From Fistularia commersonii (Eukaryota; Chordata; Actinopteri; Syngnathiformes; Fistulariidae): DNA of 64,000 nucleotides. A program made the position numbers and the translations under genes. The stretch is from the NCBI GenBank assembly GCA_037954325.1, contig JBBMNZ010000015.1:11572501-11636500 (forward strand). Direction: 5' to 3'. Positions 1-11,939 of this stretch are shown one piece after another. The stretch's first letter is position 1. Every line of letters starts with the position of its first letter. The notes beneath the pieces were generated by a model. That model did no database searches. It was not told where the DNA came from and saw only the letters and a list, made by a program, of their open reading frames with translations.

Positions 1-820
1 AAAAAAAAAAAAAGTTTCCGAATGTCCTCCAAGGAGCCAGTTATAGACGACGAGGAAAACCGAAGATCGTGATGCAGCACTTTTTGTGATTTGTCATCTC
101 CAGGGGGTCCGCGGAGAGGATTTCCTTACTGAGAGGAGAAAGAAAACAGAAAAAAATCCCGGTGTTACATGCAAAACAGCATATGGCGGCTGGGATCTCC
201 GGCCGCTGTTCCCTCTGCGTTTGAGATGAAGCTCCGACGCCCCCCTCGGGACGCCGGGCGACCTCAGCAGTGAAGTTGGGAGCAGAGCTAGAATGTCCAA
301 GCCAGCCCCGACCGGCGGAAATGCTGGCGTCCCGGGGCCGAGCGAAACTGGCCCCCTCGCTGCAGGAGGCGGCGGAGGACGTTTTAGCTCCAGGAAGCCG
401 ATCAGATGGCTCCTCCTCACGTGTCCTCCTGGAGGGAGCGGCGTATCTGCCGAGCTCCGTGGGTCTTGTAGAGGTCCTGCGCTCAGCTGCTCCAGCAGAT
501 CTGTTCTGCGGAGAGAGCCGGCAGCTGCCACCCCCACCTCCCCCACCCTCCACACCTCCTCCACACTCGCTCCCTCCCTCCCACCCATCCTCCCCCTGTG
601 TCCTTGCTCCCTTTGCTCGCTTGCTGCCTGTCTGCCAGAGTGCTTTAGTCCGCGACCCCGCAACCTCACCACTTTGACAAAAACGTGCACTAACTTTGGT
701 CCCCGATGGCCCCCTGGACCAATCAAGATCCATCTAGATATCCGCGGTATCCCTCCACTTGATGATTTTATTTGTTATTTCATCCCATCTGTCACGTCTT
801 CTTCATGACGACTCTTGACT
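1..820. promoter_or_regulatory. CpG-rich segment, possible promoter or 5' exon
   Basis: From about 190 to 720 the sequence is clearly richer in CpG than the AT-rich DNA that follows, with CT-rich runs near 530-600. Several overlapping open frames exist on both strands, but none shows a recognisable domain, and their proline, serine and glycine bias is what GC-rich noncoding DNA gives. A CpG island marking the start of a gene that runs out of the window is the simplest reading. CPLX2 lies near HRH2 in human, so complexin-2 is a guess that cannot be tested here. Confidence 0.3.
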
Positions 821-2308
821 CAAGGCTAGAAAATTAGCACGAGTGTTGGTGAAAACATGGTTCTGGGTTTGCGGCAGGGAGCCTCCAAATTATTCACCTA
901 CTTTTTACTTTTCACCTAATTTCTTGCTGTATTCTTGCTCATTATTACTATTTTCTTAATTTCACTGCCATCATCCTCATTTCAGATAATTCATTTATCT
1001 TTTTTTAGGACTGATTTCTTCCTGAACCGTGCACTCATTCCGAGCAGCGTTAGCTGAAGAAGCACAGTCGCCATGGCAACCTACACAACCTCAAATCGGG
1101 TGGAAAAAAACAACAACAATAATGGCGACATGACAACCAGCAGGCAAAACCCACTTATGGCCAACCGCCGTCACAGATAGAGCGTGGCGCTGGTTATGTA
1201 AGGTTTGCTTTTTGTTCGTTGTCCTGCATGACGCAGCGCTTCTTCATCTCCCTGTATTTTTAATGTTTGTGCATTTAGATTTACGATCTGCTTTTTGATT
1301 CGTTCTCAAAATGTCCAGATGGGGGGAAAAAATAACCCAACAAAACCCGACAGAGGGAGAGGAAAGGTATGGCTTACGTGACTGGAAGTGGTTGTTCACG
1401 CCGACGTCTTAACGTCCCAGGAGACGGGCGCTTTACTGCGGGTAAAAGTCGGCGGGTAAAAATAGAAATGCTGTAGAAGAAGAAGAAACTGGGGCTTGAC
1501 GTGAGTAATTGCAGCGTCAGGAGTCAACAGGGGTTGGAGCCGGTGGTCAGACCGATACCTAGCAGGTGGCTCTGCAGATGAGTGGGGTTGGGCATCTGGG
1601 AGGGGAGCTGGATCATGATGGGGCCCTCTGGTGATCCAAAGTTCACTCTCGTTCCAGACCAACTCGGCTAGCAGTCTGTTCAAGGCTGGAATTTGTTATG
1701 AGGGCAGTTATTGCTAAGTCATCCATTCGTCCATCCCCTACAACTATGGAGAGCCACTGTGTTGAAGATATTTGTAACCATATGGTTTTTGGCCAATCAT
1801 TACCCATGTATTTTTAGATTTTTTTTTTGTCCAGAAGTATTATAATTTTATTTCTTTTTGGTGTTTTGGTCACAAAACTACCGCATCCTTACATTTTTCC
1901 AAGAATCGGCCACGCGCCTTGTAATCCAGTGCGCCTTATGTATGCATTCTGGTCGCTCTTACTGTTAGGTCCCTGTCTAGGGCTCTGAGACCAAACAAAA
2001 GTTTGGCAACGAAAGTATACAGGCACGTGTTACAGAGATATAGCGTGTATCTAAGTGCACACAAAAAAACACGATAGAAAACGTAAAGTGCTTGCCTCCT
2101 AGCATCCATCCTGACCTCCGACCAATTTTATGAGGTACAATGCACTCAAAAATCTGTGACTTGGTAAGTGACGAAGACACTCCGCTTGATTGTCAGACCG
2201 TTGCCTCCTGACACAGTGACGTCGTTCTAAAGTCGGTCCTTGGTTGAATATGAGTTGCAATGTTAGATAACTAATTATATAGTGCTGGAATACAACGTTG
2301 TTCTAACC
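821..2308. other. Intergenic DNA, no gene seen
   Basis: AT-rich DNA with short homopolymers. At about 1,885-1,960 there is a stretch of the type found in dispersed fish repeats (a 'gcgccttgtaatccagtgcgcc'-like motif). A related stretch recurs near 2,965-3,110. No coding exon is supported. Confidence 0.5.
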
Positions 2309-2698
2309 CAGACCTGGGCATTTTACGGCCCACGGGCCTCACCCGGCCTGTTTTGCTTCTTTATCCGGCCTGCCAAATTATTTTCTAGGAATATTGTAGT
2401 ATTTTCAATCAATAATGAATTTAGAAACTCTTTATTTTTTCCTTTTGTTTAATTTTGTATGGATGATTACATACAAAATAATGTGAGTACATTTATATGA
2501 CCATTAATTATTTTATTATAAATACATTATATTTATATAAATTATTATAATTCAATATATAAATTATTACAAATTATATCTATTAGAAATCAATATTTCA
2601 ATTGCAATTTTCATCAATTTACATGTTACCCACTTGGCCCGCACATTAAAATTGAATACGAAATCTGGCCCGCCAGCCAAAGTAATTGCCCATCCCTG
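2309..2698. mobile_element. Nonautonomous hAT-type MITE
   Basis: A 390-bp element with imperfect terminal inverted repeats: it starts CAGACCTGGGCA and ends TGCCCATCCCTG. It is flanked by an 8-bp target duplication, ttctaacc at 2,301-2,308 and ttctaact at 2,699-2,706 (7 of 8 identical). The AT-rich interior has no coding capacity. The 8-bp duplication and CAG...CTG ends are typical of hAT elements. Confidence 0.75.
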
Positions 2699-2706
2699 TT
2701 CTAACT

Positions 2707-3765
2707 TCACACTAACTTCAGGTGTCCGCTATCGCTTGTAACGATAAACCAATCAGAGAACAGTACGTAGCACGCCCACCTTCGCCACTTCTTGTAATAC
2801 TGGTGTGCAGAATATTACTGTACATGTCAACAGAATATTACTGTACATGTGTGTGTATGAGGACCCCCAAAAACGGCACCTGTTAAGAGACACGCTTACG
2901 AGGAGGAATTCAAACTCAAGGCTGTCAGTCATGCCTGAGTTGAATAAAGTTCGACTAAACTGACTATTTTGTTTGGCTTTGTATACCGTATGTTTTATCA
3001 CACGTCTTATAACGCTGTCTGCCTTAGGTATGAAAATAGACCCGTTCATTGATATTGTGCCTTATAATATGGTGCATCTTGTGATCCGCAGAGTATGGTA
3101 TGGTCTAAATCCGTTTTAGGGATTTTACATATTTTGTTAATTTGTGGTAGTTTGAAAAACTAATTAAATAAATACTTTCCAAGTTTGTTTTTGCTGAGAG
3201 ATACTTTCGTCATGAAGAATTTATTCTTATTTTTAGAACATTTTTGCTATTTAGTTGTTTTTTTTTTTCAATTATTTTAAATGATTTTTTCTTGATTTTA
3301 GAAATTAATAGCACATTTTCATCTCTTTTCGTGGAGCTTTTTTTTCTTCTGCATATTGCCCTGCTGTATGTGTGCCTGCAAACCTACTCATCGCATTTTG
3401 CATGAAACAAAGTCTTTGACCAGACAGCAAAGCAAAAAAAAAAGTGTCACATTTTATATTCTTTATCACCAATTTTGGCAAATGTAGTCTATTAATACTT
3501 TTTCTACTCTTAAATGACCCATGGCTTTGAGAGCTGCTGCTCCAGGGTCTGTTCTTTGTAGACAGAACATCTCCTGAAAGGTACACACACACACACACAC
3601 ACACACACCCTGCGTGTTTCCTGCTCATCAGACAGTCTGACTCGACTCCAGGTAGAACTAAAATGTGGTGGTTTATTTACCTTCCAACTCTTCATTTGCA
3701 TGTCAGACTTTTTAATAAAACATCAGCGTGTTTTGACGCTGAAAACCTCCACGCACACACGGCCA

Positions 3766-3800
<35 letters not shown>

Positions 3801-6800
3801 CGTATGGTACCAGCAGGCGAACAGAGTTGTTTTAAAGAACTCCCCAAAAAGTTCCCCGGTCTGCGTCTGTGCAGCGGCTGCAGGACACGGTGCAGCCCGT
3901 CGGAAGGAATGTGTTTAATTATCCATGTTTACTGCTGTCCTGCTCTGACCTGCTGGGAACAATCAGCCCCCACAAACACCGGTGCCCCCCTCCCTCGCTT
4001 TATTTACCCCCCTCTCGCCACTGCTGCAGACGTCCAAACACTGTATATACGGTGATGGGACCGTTTGTGCTTTCCCTCTGGCGCTGAATTATCAGCTCGC
4101 ACGTCCAGGAGGAAGCTAGCTTCATTTTTAATCTTTTTTTTTTTTTTTAATTGTCAGTTGCACACTTTGCTTTAATTAGGACTTTTTTTTCCATTTAATC
4201 CTCCCGTTTTCTTCGACATCTTGCTGATTGTTGAATTTTCAGCTTTGCTCGTTTCAAGTCCTCTCTTCTTGCTCATCCAGATTTTCCTGCGGACTAATTT
4301 TTTGCTATATTATACATATTTTGGTTATTTCCAAAGAACTTGTGTGTGATTTCTTGCCGATTTTCATACAGTGCACTTCCATGCGAAGTGGACAAACTGT
4401 TTTTTATTCATGTACATAAATTATAATTTACATTTTGACGATGCTGGGGCTCTGTTGGTTAAGTGGACAATTTGTGTGTGTGTGTGTGTGTGTGTGCGTG
4501 CCTTATTTACAGCCTCACACTGCAGTGTCCCAACACCAAAAACATTCTCATCACCTCCCACACTGTTGTATAACGTATGAAGTTATTTAAATACTTTCAT
4601 CTGCTTCTCTCCAAAGGAAACAATCAAAAAAAAACAAAAAAGTCCAAAGACTGAAATCTTTTTCTTTTTTTTTTTTAATCTCTTAATGTAAATCACCCGA
4701 CGCCCTTGCTCCCGGCTTCTTTTCACAGACTGCACTTCTTTTTCTACATTTTCTGATCTTTGCCGATGTGGATATTCATTTTATTTTCTTTTTTTAAGAG
4801 ATTTATTCCCCCCCCCAGTGTAGTTGTTTCGAGTGAACTCATATTTTTGACATTTTCAATCTCCTGCTCAGTTTCCATGCAGGGCACGCCTGCTGCAGGC
4901 TGCATTGTGAAGGAATTAAAATCCACACTGATTACTTTTCTGCAATTATTTTTCTCTGCTTCCTCGCAGCTGTTATCTCTGTCAGCTTTAACGGAGTGAC
5001 CTCGGGAATTCAAAGCGGCGCTTGAGCACGTTGGTACCCGCCGCCACGTGTGTGTGTGTGTGTGTGCACGCGACGAAAATGGCTGTGTTTACTCTCAGAC
5101 TGTGTCAACACAGTTGGTTGAATGAGGCAGAACCCCAGACAACCATTCAGGAGGAGCAGGGGTTCACTCTCAGCTCCAAACCATCAAGCGTCCCCCAAAC
5201 TGTCAACGCTTTGTAATTTTATTAGCAGCAACTTTTACAAACATATCCCTCGCAGGCTTTTCAACACTGCAAACTGTGCGCGCGTGTGTGTGTGTGTGGT
5301 GATTGGCCGATCGTAAAGGCAGTTCCGCTTCCCAGCAGAACCGCAGCATCGTCAGCAAAAGGGGCGTCACATGACCCAAGTGAGGATCTTCAATATTTAA
5401 TCGCCAGCCAAAATCACCTGGGGAAAAAAAACAAAAAAACGCAGCAACCCAGTGGGACGTCACGGGTGTGTTTTGGCTCGGCAAAATAAGATAGAGATGG
5501 AGATCTCCTATTCCACCTTCTCCCCATTAACCAAAAAATCTCTTTAAAGTCTAGGATGTCTTACTCCTTGTGATTTCGGCAATATTAGTTAGCTCGCTTC
5601 CACAATGTTTATACTCTAACTCTAATGTCATTTGTTTGTTAGACACGCTGTGTATATTTTAACACACAAGGTATTCAAAACAGTTTTTTTTTTTTTTTTA
5701 AACATAATAACAAAAGCGTCAGGCCAAAGTTAATGTGTGTTTATTTTTATATTAAAAGATGTCTGGGTAAGATTTGGATAATCTTGGCTGGATTTGTGCC
5801 GAACGATCACCCGGTCCTTCCAGCAGAGCGCACACACTGCATGTGGACGCTCCACAGTGATGGTTTCCAGGCTTCGTGCGCCCGCCACTGGCAGCAAAGT
5901 GAAATTACATCTATCAGTGCAGCTCCTAATGATGATCTATACAATCTATAAGAGCTGACACCTTTGAAAGTTCAGGCTATTTTTTCATGTTTTGTCGATT
6001 TACGTCTCATCTGAGGCTTACGTTCGCTGAAATATAAATGCATAAGGTTACAGACATATATTTCTAGATGAAACCATGCAGAAATAGTGTCTTGATAGTG
6101 TCTTTTTATTTCCGAGTGAGGAAATGAAAGAGCTGAAGGTGTTTGGACCAAGTTCTTAGAAATCAACAAACATCTCGAAACTGTTTTCAATTTTGAAGAA
6201 AGTGAAACCACACACATGCACGTAACAAAAGGTCTTGCTGCTGCTTTGTGGAGTGAAGATTAGCCTGGACCGCCACCTGGTGGACACAGTGACGCCAAAC
6301 AGGGCCATCATTGCTGTTCGCTACGTTAAAAAAAGGGCCATCGGGTGGAAGAAACCCTGTTCTGTTCTTCAGTTTCTTCCCGTCAACCAATTCGGGCCGC
6401 TCGTGCTCAGCGGAGTCGTTGATTCTTCCGGTTTCTGACCAGCATCAGCGTGTCGGCAGCCGTATTTGGGCTCGCAAATGAAGTTCCTTGTGCCTCAACT
6501 CACTTGTATCGTTGCATGTGAGGGAAAAGAAGAAGAAAAGGAAGGGATCGTGAAGTCAGCATGGTGCTTCTGCCGTCTTAGGAAGGCATCTCGTCCGGTT
6601 TATTGCACTGGCCACATAAGGACATGTTGGCGCCCGAGGATATTTTCCCCCTGACAGACTGACCCAAAATAAATATTTATACCCCAGATATTATATGCTC
6701 AATTTGTATAGGTGGGACTCTGGAGACGTGCTGATAGCACTGTCGCTACAACTCTGACTGTTAGTAAATTGTGATAAACAAAAGGGAGCGGTACTTCTTT

Positions 6801-7964
6801 TTTTATGATGTTCAATGACTTTATCTTGCTGTTTCTGAACGATTAAGGCATAGCTATGCAACGAGGCCGCTGTCCTTCACGTCTTCAAAAAATACATCCA
6901 CGTGTCTTGTTATGTTGTTCACGCTTTAACAGTGTTTCTATGGCTGCAGCACATGTCCAGTAGACACCGCAGAAGTGGAGCTTCACTTCATCGCACATTG
7001 TAGTGGACAAAGTTGATCTCCAACGTGGTGGGTGTAAATAGATAATTTCAAACTTTTTTTTTTTTTCCATCCGTCAAAGATACTTCCCGTCAATTGGTCA
7101 GGTCATGCTGCCTGGAACTGGTCAAATGTCCCGTCCCGTAGCCTACTGGGCTGGTCACTTATTCTCCTTTTCGTTAGCAACTCAAAGGAGAGAGAGAAAA
7201 AAAACAAACACCCGGGAAACTTACTGGCTTATCTATTCGTTTGATGGGCCCAGTCTCGGACTGTTGACTGATAAAAATTTATTCACCACAAAAAAAAAAA
7301 AAAAAAAAAAAATTGTATAATTTAACCTTTGGGAGACTGATTTGCTTTGGTTTTAAAAGACTTGCTGACTCACGCCAACTTGGGGCCCAAATTAAGTATA
7401 AAAAAAAACAAGCATCATCTTTTAGCATGTAGACAAGATAAATTGGCTTATATGGGGTCACTGAATTAGTATACCATATAAAATTTCACCAAACTATTCA
7501 TGTCGTCCTGATGTCTTCAAAAGCGTACATCCTAATCAGCAGTGTTGCAAAGATCTACTGCTGCTTGTATATCCGGATGGTATTTAACACGCAGCAAATT
7601 AAAGTTGATTCTGTTCCTGTTGCAGTGATTCAGTGTTTTGACGCTGATGCGATTTCCTTTTTCTGCCGCTAGGAGTCTTAAAAAACGAGACTCTAGGTAG
7701 GAGTGGCACAGTGAGTACAATGTACTACAAAGAGTAGCGACCTAGAAATGTAATGTACCTGTGTGAGAATAGAGGGACACAAGGGGTTAAGAGTGATAAC
7801 ACATGTTGACAGATCCAGTAGATACTAATCAGCCTTTACAGACATCACCATTTGACATTCATGCATATGGAGGCGTCGGCACGTCAAAGAGCTAATCAGT
7901 GACGACAGAAGAAGCTTGTGCTCTTTACAGTACTTTCTTGCCGGTGGAGTCCAGGGGTGTATCA
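2707..7964. other. Intergenic DNA with microsatellites; may include the H2-receptor 3' UTR
   Basis: No coding exon is recognised. Simple repeats include CA runs at 3,583-3,608 and 3,769-3,799, GT runs at 4,473-4,497 and 5,048-5,065, and poly-A near 7,291-7,312. A minus-strand AATAAA (TTTATT at 7,278-7,283) lies about 680 bp past the receptor stop codon and is one possible polyadenylation signal. A CTCF-like core (GCCACCTGGTGG) is at 6,272-6,283. Confidence 0.45.
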
Positions 7965-8408
7965 TCACCCGGGCACGTCTGGGATCCCGTTTATATCGTG
8001 CAGGTGGAGATTCTCCATCTCCCCTGTCTCCTTCTTAACGCTGACTTTGTGTTGGTTGAGCTGCAGGGAACCCTGTTGCCCATTAACGGAGATCAGCCGT
8101 TTGAGGCCCCTGCAGAAGAGCAGCTCGCCATAGGCTTTCCGGAAATCCCTGTTAAAGGCGGGATACAGGATGGGGTTGAGGGTGGAGTTCAAGTAACCCA
8201 TCCACAGCACCACCGAGTGAAGGGTGTTGGGCGGGTTGGTCTTTTCCTTTACACCCATGCAGGTGAAGAAGGTGAAGTAGGGGAACCAGCAGATGACGAA
8301 GGCCCCCAGGACGGCGGCCAGAGTCACCGTGGCCTTGTGCTCTCGGGCGATGGCGGCTGTCGATGCCGTACGGGCGAATGATGGGGTCGCGGCTCGGATA
8401 CGCTGCAC
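7965..8408 (-). CDS. hrh2: Histamine H2 receptor-like GPCR, exon 2 (ICL3 to C-terminus)
   Basis: Second coding exon, 147 codons plus stop. It begins after a ...ctcctatcAG acceptor in phase 0 and continues from exon 1 as ARAQ/VQRIRA. It carries REHKATVTLAAVLGAFVICWF (start of TM6; CWFPYF at protein residues 247-252), then TM7 with an NPILY motif (285-289), then helix 8 with a Cys in LLFCRG that could be palmitoylated. The tail is about 45 residues and hydrophilic. REHKATVTLAA and CWFPYF are hallmarks of HRH2. Open reading upstream of 8,408 in this frame is intron, so the longer open frame is not protein. Hrh2 couples to Gs/cAMP in other vertebrates. Confidence 0.9.
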   Translation of the reverse strand: MQRIRAATPSFARTASTAAIAREHKATVTLAAVLGAFVICWFPYFTFFTCMGVKEKTNPPNTLHSVVLWMGYLNSTLNPILYPAFNRDFRKAYGELLFCRGLKRLISVNGQQGSLQLNQHKVSVKKETGEMENLHLHDINGIPDVPG

Positions 8409-8508
8409 CTGATAGGAGATGTTGCGAGAAGTCAAAAAAAGCAAATAGGCGGAGGTTGTATGCATAGGAAAGGTCTTGATATCCGTGTTTGCGTCCGGGT
8501 GGACTCAC
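8409..8508 (-). other. 100-bp intron of the H2-receptor-like gene
   Basis: On the minus strand the donor is CAG/GTGAGT at 8,508 and the acceptor is TATCAG/GTG ending at 8,409. The length is not a multiple of three and it splits the gene at phase 0 within the third intracellular loop. A continuous open frame crosses it from exon 1 but then leaves the receptor frame, which supports removal by splicing. Confidence 0.85.
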
Positions 8509-9129
8509 CTGGGCTCGCGCTACTCTGAATATGCACAGGTACATTCCGCACATGAGCAGCAGGGGGAGGTAAAACGTCCCGAAGGCGTATAAAATCACGT
8601 AGTTGTTGTTCCACTCGAACTGGCAGTAGCGTCCCTCTTTGTCCTCGTCCCCCATGCCCCAGTCCACGTTCTGCACCCTGTAGTCAGCCGTGTTCCAGCC
8701 CAGGTGGATGGGCACGAAGGACACAGTCAGAGACAGGGTCCAGATGGCGACGATGGCCAGTGTGACCCTCGGTGGGGTGATCCTGCGGGGGTAGCTGAGC
8801 GGGGCCGAAATGGCCAGGTATCGGTCCACGCTGATGGCCAGCAGGGTCAAGATGGAGGCGGTGCACAGCATGACGTCCATGGAGATGTAGATGTTGCACA
8901 GGGTGCCGCCCAGGGGCCACTTCCCGCTGCGGAGCTCCACAGAGGCAGAAAACGGCAGCACCAGGAGGCCCAGCAGGAGGTCGGTTACCGCCAGTGACAC
9001 CACGAAGCAGTTAGCGATGCGCCACAGTCGCCGGCTGAGTCCAACGGCCAAACACACCAGGACGTTACCCCCGATGGTCAGGATGATGAAACACACCAGG
9101 ACCAGCCAGCGGAGGGCTGTGGAGATCAT
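8509..9129 (-). CDS. hrh2: Histamine H2 receptor-like GPCR, exon 1 (N-terminus to TM5)
   Basis: First coding exon, 207 codons. With exon 2 the protein is 354 aa, against about 359 for human HRH2. TM1 holds GNVLVCLAVGLSRRL and TM2 holds SLAVTDLLLGLLVLPFSA with Asp50 (2.50). TM3 holds the amine-binding Asp85 (3.32) in SMDVMLCTASIL, then DRY at 102-104. TM4 is followed by the HRH2-like IHLGWN. Cys78 and Cys169 can form the TM3-ECL2 disulphide. TM5 contains TFYLPLL. The N-terminus is very short (8 residues before TM1) with no glycosylation site, but the first ATG fits the family layout. The TM5 residue aligned with human Asp186 is Tyr181, while Thr185 (human Thr190) is kept. It is therefore clearly in the H2 group, but could be a teleost H2-like paralog with altered ligand preference. 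Confidence 0.9.
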
Positions 9130-9591
9130 GGTGGTCTCCTTGTACCCCTCGGGATCGGGGTCACGTGATCCTGGAGCAAGCGACGGTGGACCAGATGAGG
9201 AGCTTCTAACAAGACCATCCAGTTTTCCAAGTCATTCGCCCCTCCTCAGCTGCGGGAATATCATGACGCAGATAGCCTGAAGGCCATCTTTTCTCACGGT
9301 TGCTGCTGGACATCAGCTGCCCCCCCCTCCCCCTGGTGAAGAACAAGACCAACTTCGAGTTAAAGTTTGCGCAATTAATACGTAAAAGAAGTGTGTTTGA
9401 TTTCTTACTTTTTTTTGGAACATCAGATCCCACCCCCTGTCTGGTAAAGCTTCGTAAGCAACTGAGAACACATCGTCGCTGAGCAACCCTGAGTCCTCCT
9501 ATGAGGACCTCATGATTTGAGTTGTTTATCTCCTGAAACCTTGTCTTGTTGTCCTCTGACTATTTAAGCACCCGCTAGTGTAAACACAACC
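9130..9591. other. 5' flank of the receptor gene
   Basis: Immediate upstream region of the minus-strand receptor gene, expected to hold its 5' UTR and promoter. I see no clear TATA box or further coding exon. Confidence 0.35.
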
Positions 9592-9950
9592 AGACATGAA
9601 GATGTTCTCTTTGGGAGTGACAAGGATGGATAGGATCAGGAGTGATTCCCATCAGGGGGACGGCATGTATTAGATGTTTCGGAGGGAAGGTCAGAGAAGC
9701 CAGACTAGGATGGTTTGGTCATGTACAGAGGAGGGATAGTAAATATAGACATGTTGGTTGAAGGATGCTAAGGTTGGAACTTCCAGGCTTGAGGCCTGGA
9801 GGAAGACCAAAGAGGAGATATCTGGATGGAGTGAAGGAGGACATGAAGTTAGTTGGTGTGAGAGGAAAAATAGGGTTAGACGGAGGAGGTTGATTCACTG
9901 TGGCGACCCCTGAAGGAACAGCCCAAAGGAAAAGAAGAAGAAGAAAAAGA
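9592..9950 (+). mobile_element. LINE reverse-transcriptase 3' remnant
   Basis: Degenerate plus-strand copy of a non-LTR retrotransposon 3' end. In conceptual frames it encodes the tail KMFSLGVTRMDRIRS, followed by DNA for a WFGHVQRR-type motif. It ends with ctgtggcgacccctgaagga and an AAGAAGAAG tail. Frames are interrupted. The same family recurs at 35,085-35,510 (+), about 26,240-26,520 (-) and 62,850-63,310 (-). The RTE or L2 clade cannot be decided here. Confidence 0.75.
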
Positions 9951-11939
9951 CGACTACTGTAAACACATCATTGACGGACTCTGCTGCGCATCATGATTCT
10001 AGGTGTAGAGACAGAAATCAATATCTACAGGTCTTGCAAACTTGAAGTTTCCATAACAAGGTAGTGCTTTAAGCACGTTGGGATCTAATCACCGAATTAG
10101 CCAGAAATTCAGCAAAAAAAAAAAAAAAATTAAAATCCACCACAAATTCCCTCCGGCTCCACCGTCAGGAAGAAATCCCCTCATGCTCTGGGTATTTGGG
10201 GGCTCACATCCGTTGGACTTTAAATCCGGAAGTACGGCACATTAAAAATGGTGACCTAATGACCTAAAAGAAGAAAGCTAACTGAACATACCCAACGTAG
10301 CCTTAGCTCGGCAGCGGTTTCCCAGCTCCTTTGGCCGTATTTCCGCTACACCCGGGACTTTCTGCTCAGCCGATGCGAGTCAGGCGTGACAGCCCCGCGG
10401 CCTCTGACCAGACGGCAGATGTATTGTCTTTGTCCTGCTCTGATGATCTCGCCCCCGGCAGCAGGTCCATTACACGGGCCTTTGCTGAGTCATAAAGGAT
10501 GCCTGCAGAACAAACAACCAAGCATGTATGGAAAAACATTGCCGCGGCCGGCCTGTCGGCACACACTGGGCATATGCCGCTGTTGTTCCCTCGAGCGCTA
10601 GTTTGTGCTGCAGCGTTGGCTGAAAACGCAGTTATGTCGGAAAAAGATATTGATTTTAAATTAATAATGCGTACGCTAGAGCAAAGCCAGAAGAAAGTTC
10701 AAGCACCACAGCGAAAATAAATTGGTGATTTATCTATTTATTTGAAAAAAGGATGAACCCTGGATTTTAAGTTTGCAATATTTTTGTGTTGCAAACGTCA
10801 TTCCACCATATTTTACTCCGTGGGTTGATTATTACTTAGACTGTTGCCTCTGGCTTACAGTACTCAGTTTATGAAAGTGAAAACGCCGGGAACGAATCCT
10901 CAAAACACACGAGCAGCTTCGTTTCCCATATTTCCCTGTGGTCCTTTACATTGTGGTTCTCTCTAATCTGACTTTTATGACCCCCTGGCTGCATTTTATG
11001 GGTCTGGAATTGACTCTGCGGTCCTGTGACGTCCGTCTGGTTATGTGACCTGAAGACTTACAAAACCAGTGGTAATAATTCATTGTCCAAAGGTGTCAAA
11101 TTAGTCAGTAAGTCTTTGAAAAATAAACCTGGTGATTAGCAACTTTAACAAAAATAACTTAAAAAAAAAAGGAAAATCTCTAATATTTTGAAGGAATCAC
11201 GTAGCAGCTTAGAATCCAGTAAATTTGCCATTAGCAAGAACTTTTGAAAACATTCACCTGAACACTGTAAAAAAGTATTTAGAAGAAGCACCTGAATGTT
11301 AGCAAGGAATTACCGTCAAAGTTGACGCAAAAAAGAAAGCCTTCAGATAAAAGTCAAACTCCTTGGGTTTTCCATCGAAACTGACTCTTATATTTCTAAA
11401 AGTATGATCCAAAGAATACAAGGTTACATCTTTTCTATTTCATCAACACCTGTTTCCATGGCGATGCTGTCAGCTCAGCGGCATCTCTGGTGGAGACACT
11501 TCTGGTTTCACAGCCTTGGAAGGGTTTTTTTTTTTTTATTATTATTTTTTTTATTGGTTTACGGAGGAGGTTTGATTGGAGGCTTGAGCCAAGGAGAAGC
11601 AGATGCAGGAGGCGAGAACACGAAAACATAATATGATCAAAGGGCAGGATCTCTCGACGGCCCATCGCGTGAATCAGTTTCCCGGATTTGTCTTTGTGTT
11701 TTTGCTTTATGGTCTGCAAACGCCGCTTCGTACAGGCACACCTTTATATATTAACAGTAAATTGCAGGATAAGCACAAACTCTCTCCACACAGATAATAG
11801 AATACTAAGCAATCACAGACCACAAAAGAAAAGAGCTATCTACTTCCTGCTTGCCAACACCTGAAGAAAAACAAAACAAAAAACAAAAAAAAAAACCTTT
11901 CTTTCGCAATAGAAAAATGTTTTTTTTTTTTTTTTTGTA
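9951..11939. other. Intergenic DNA, no gene seen
   Basis: Contains poly-A tracts near 10,115 and 11,160 and a mildly CpG-rich patch near 10,300-10,600. No conserved coding pattern or clear mobile-element boundary. Confidence 0.45.

Noticed and set aside
41..808. Overlapping frames on both strands near the window start
   Set aside because: All explained by low stop density in CpG-rich DNA. No family resemblance.
7532..7720. Small minus-strand frame downstream of hrh2 as another exon
   Set aside because: No homology or splice context. The receptor already ends in a stop at 7,965.
8152..8408. Extension of receptor exon 1 frame through the intron to 8,152
   Set aside because: The frame turns into low-complexity H/L/Q/P sequence, while a different frame from the acceptor gives perfect TM6-TM7.
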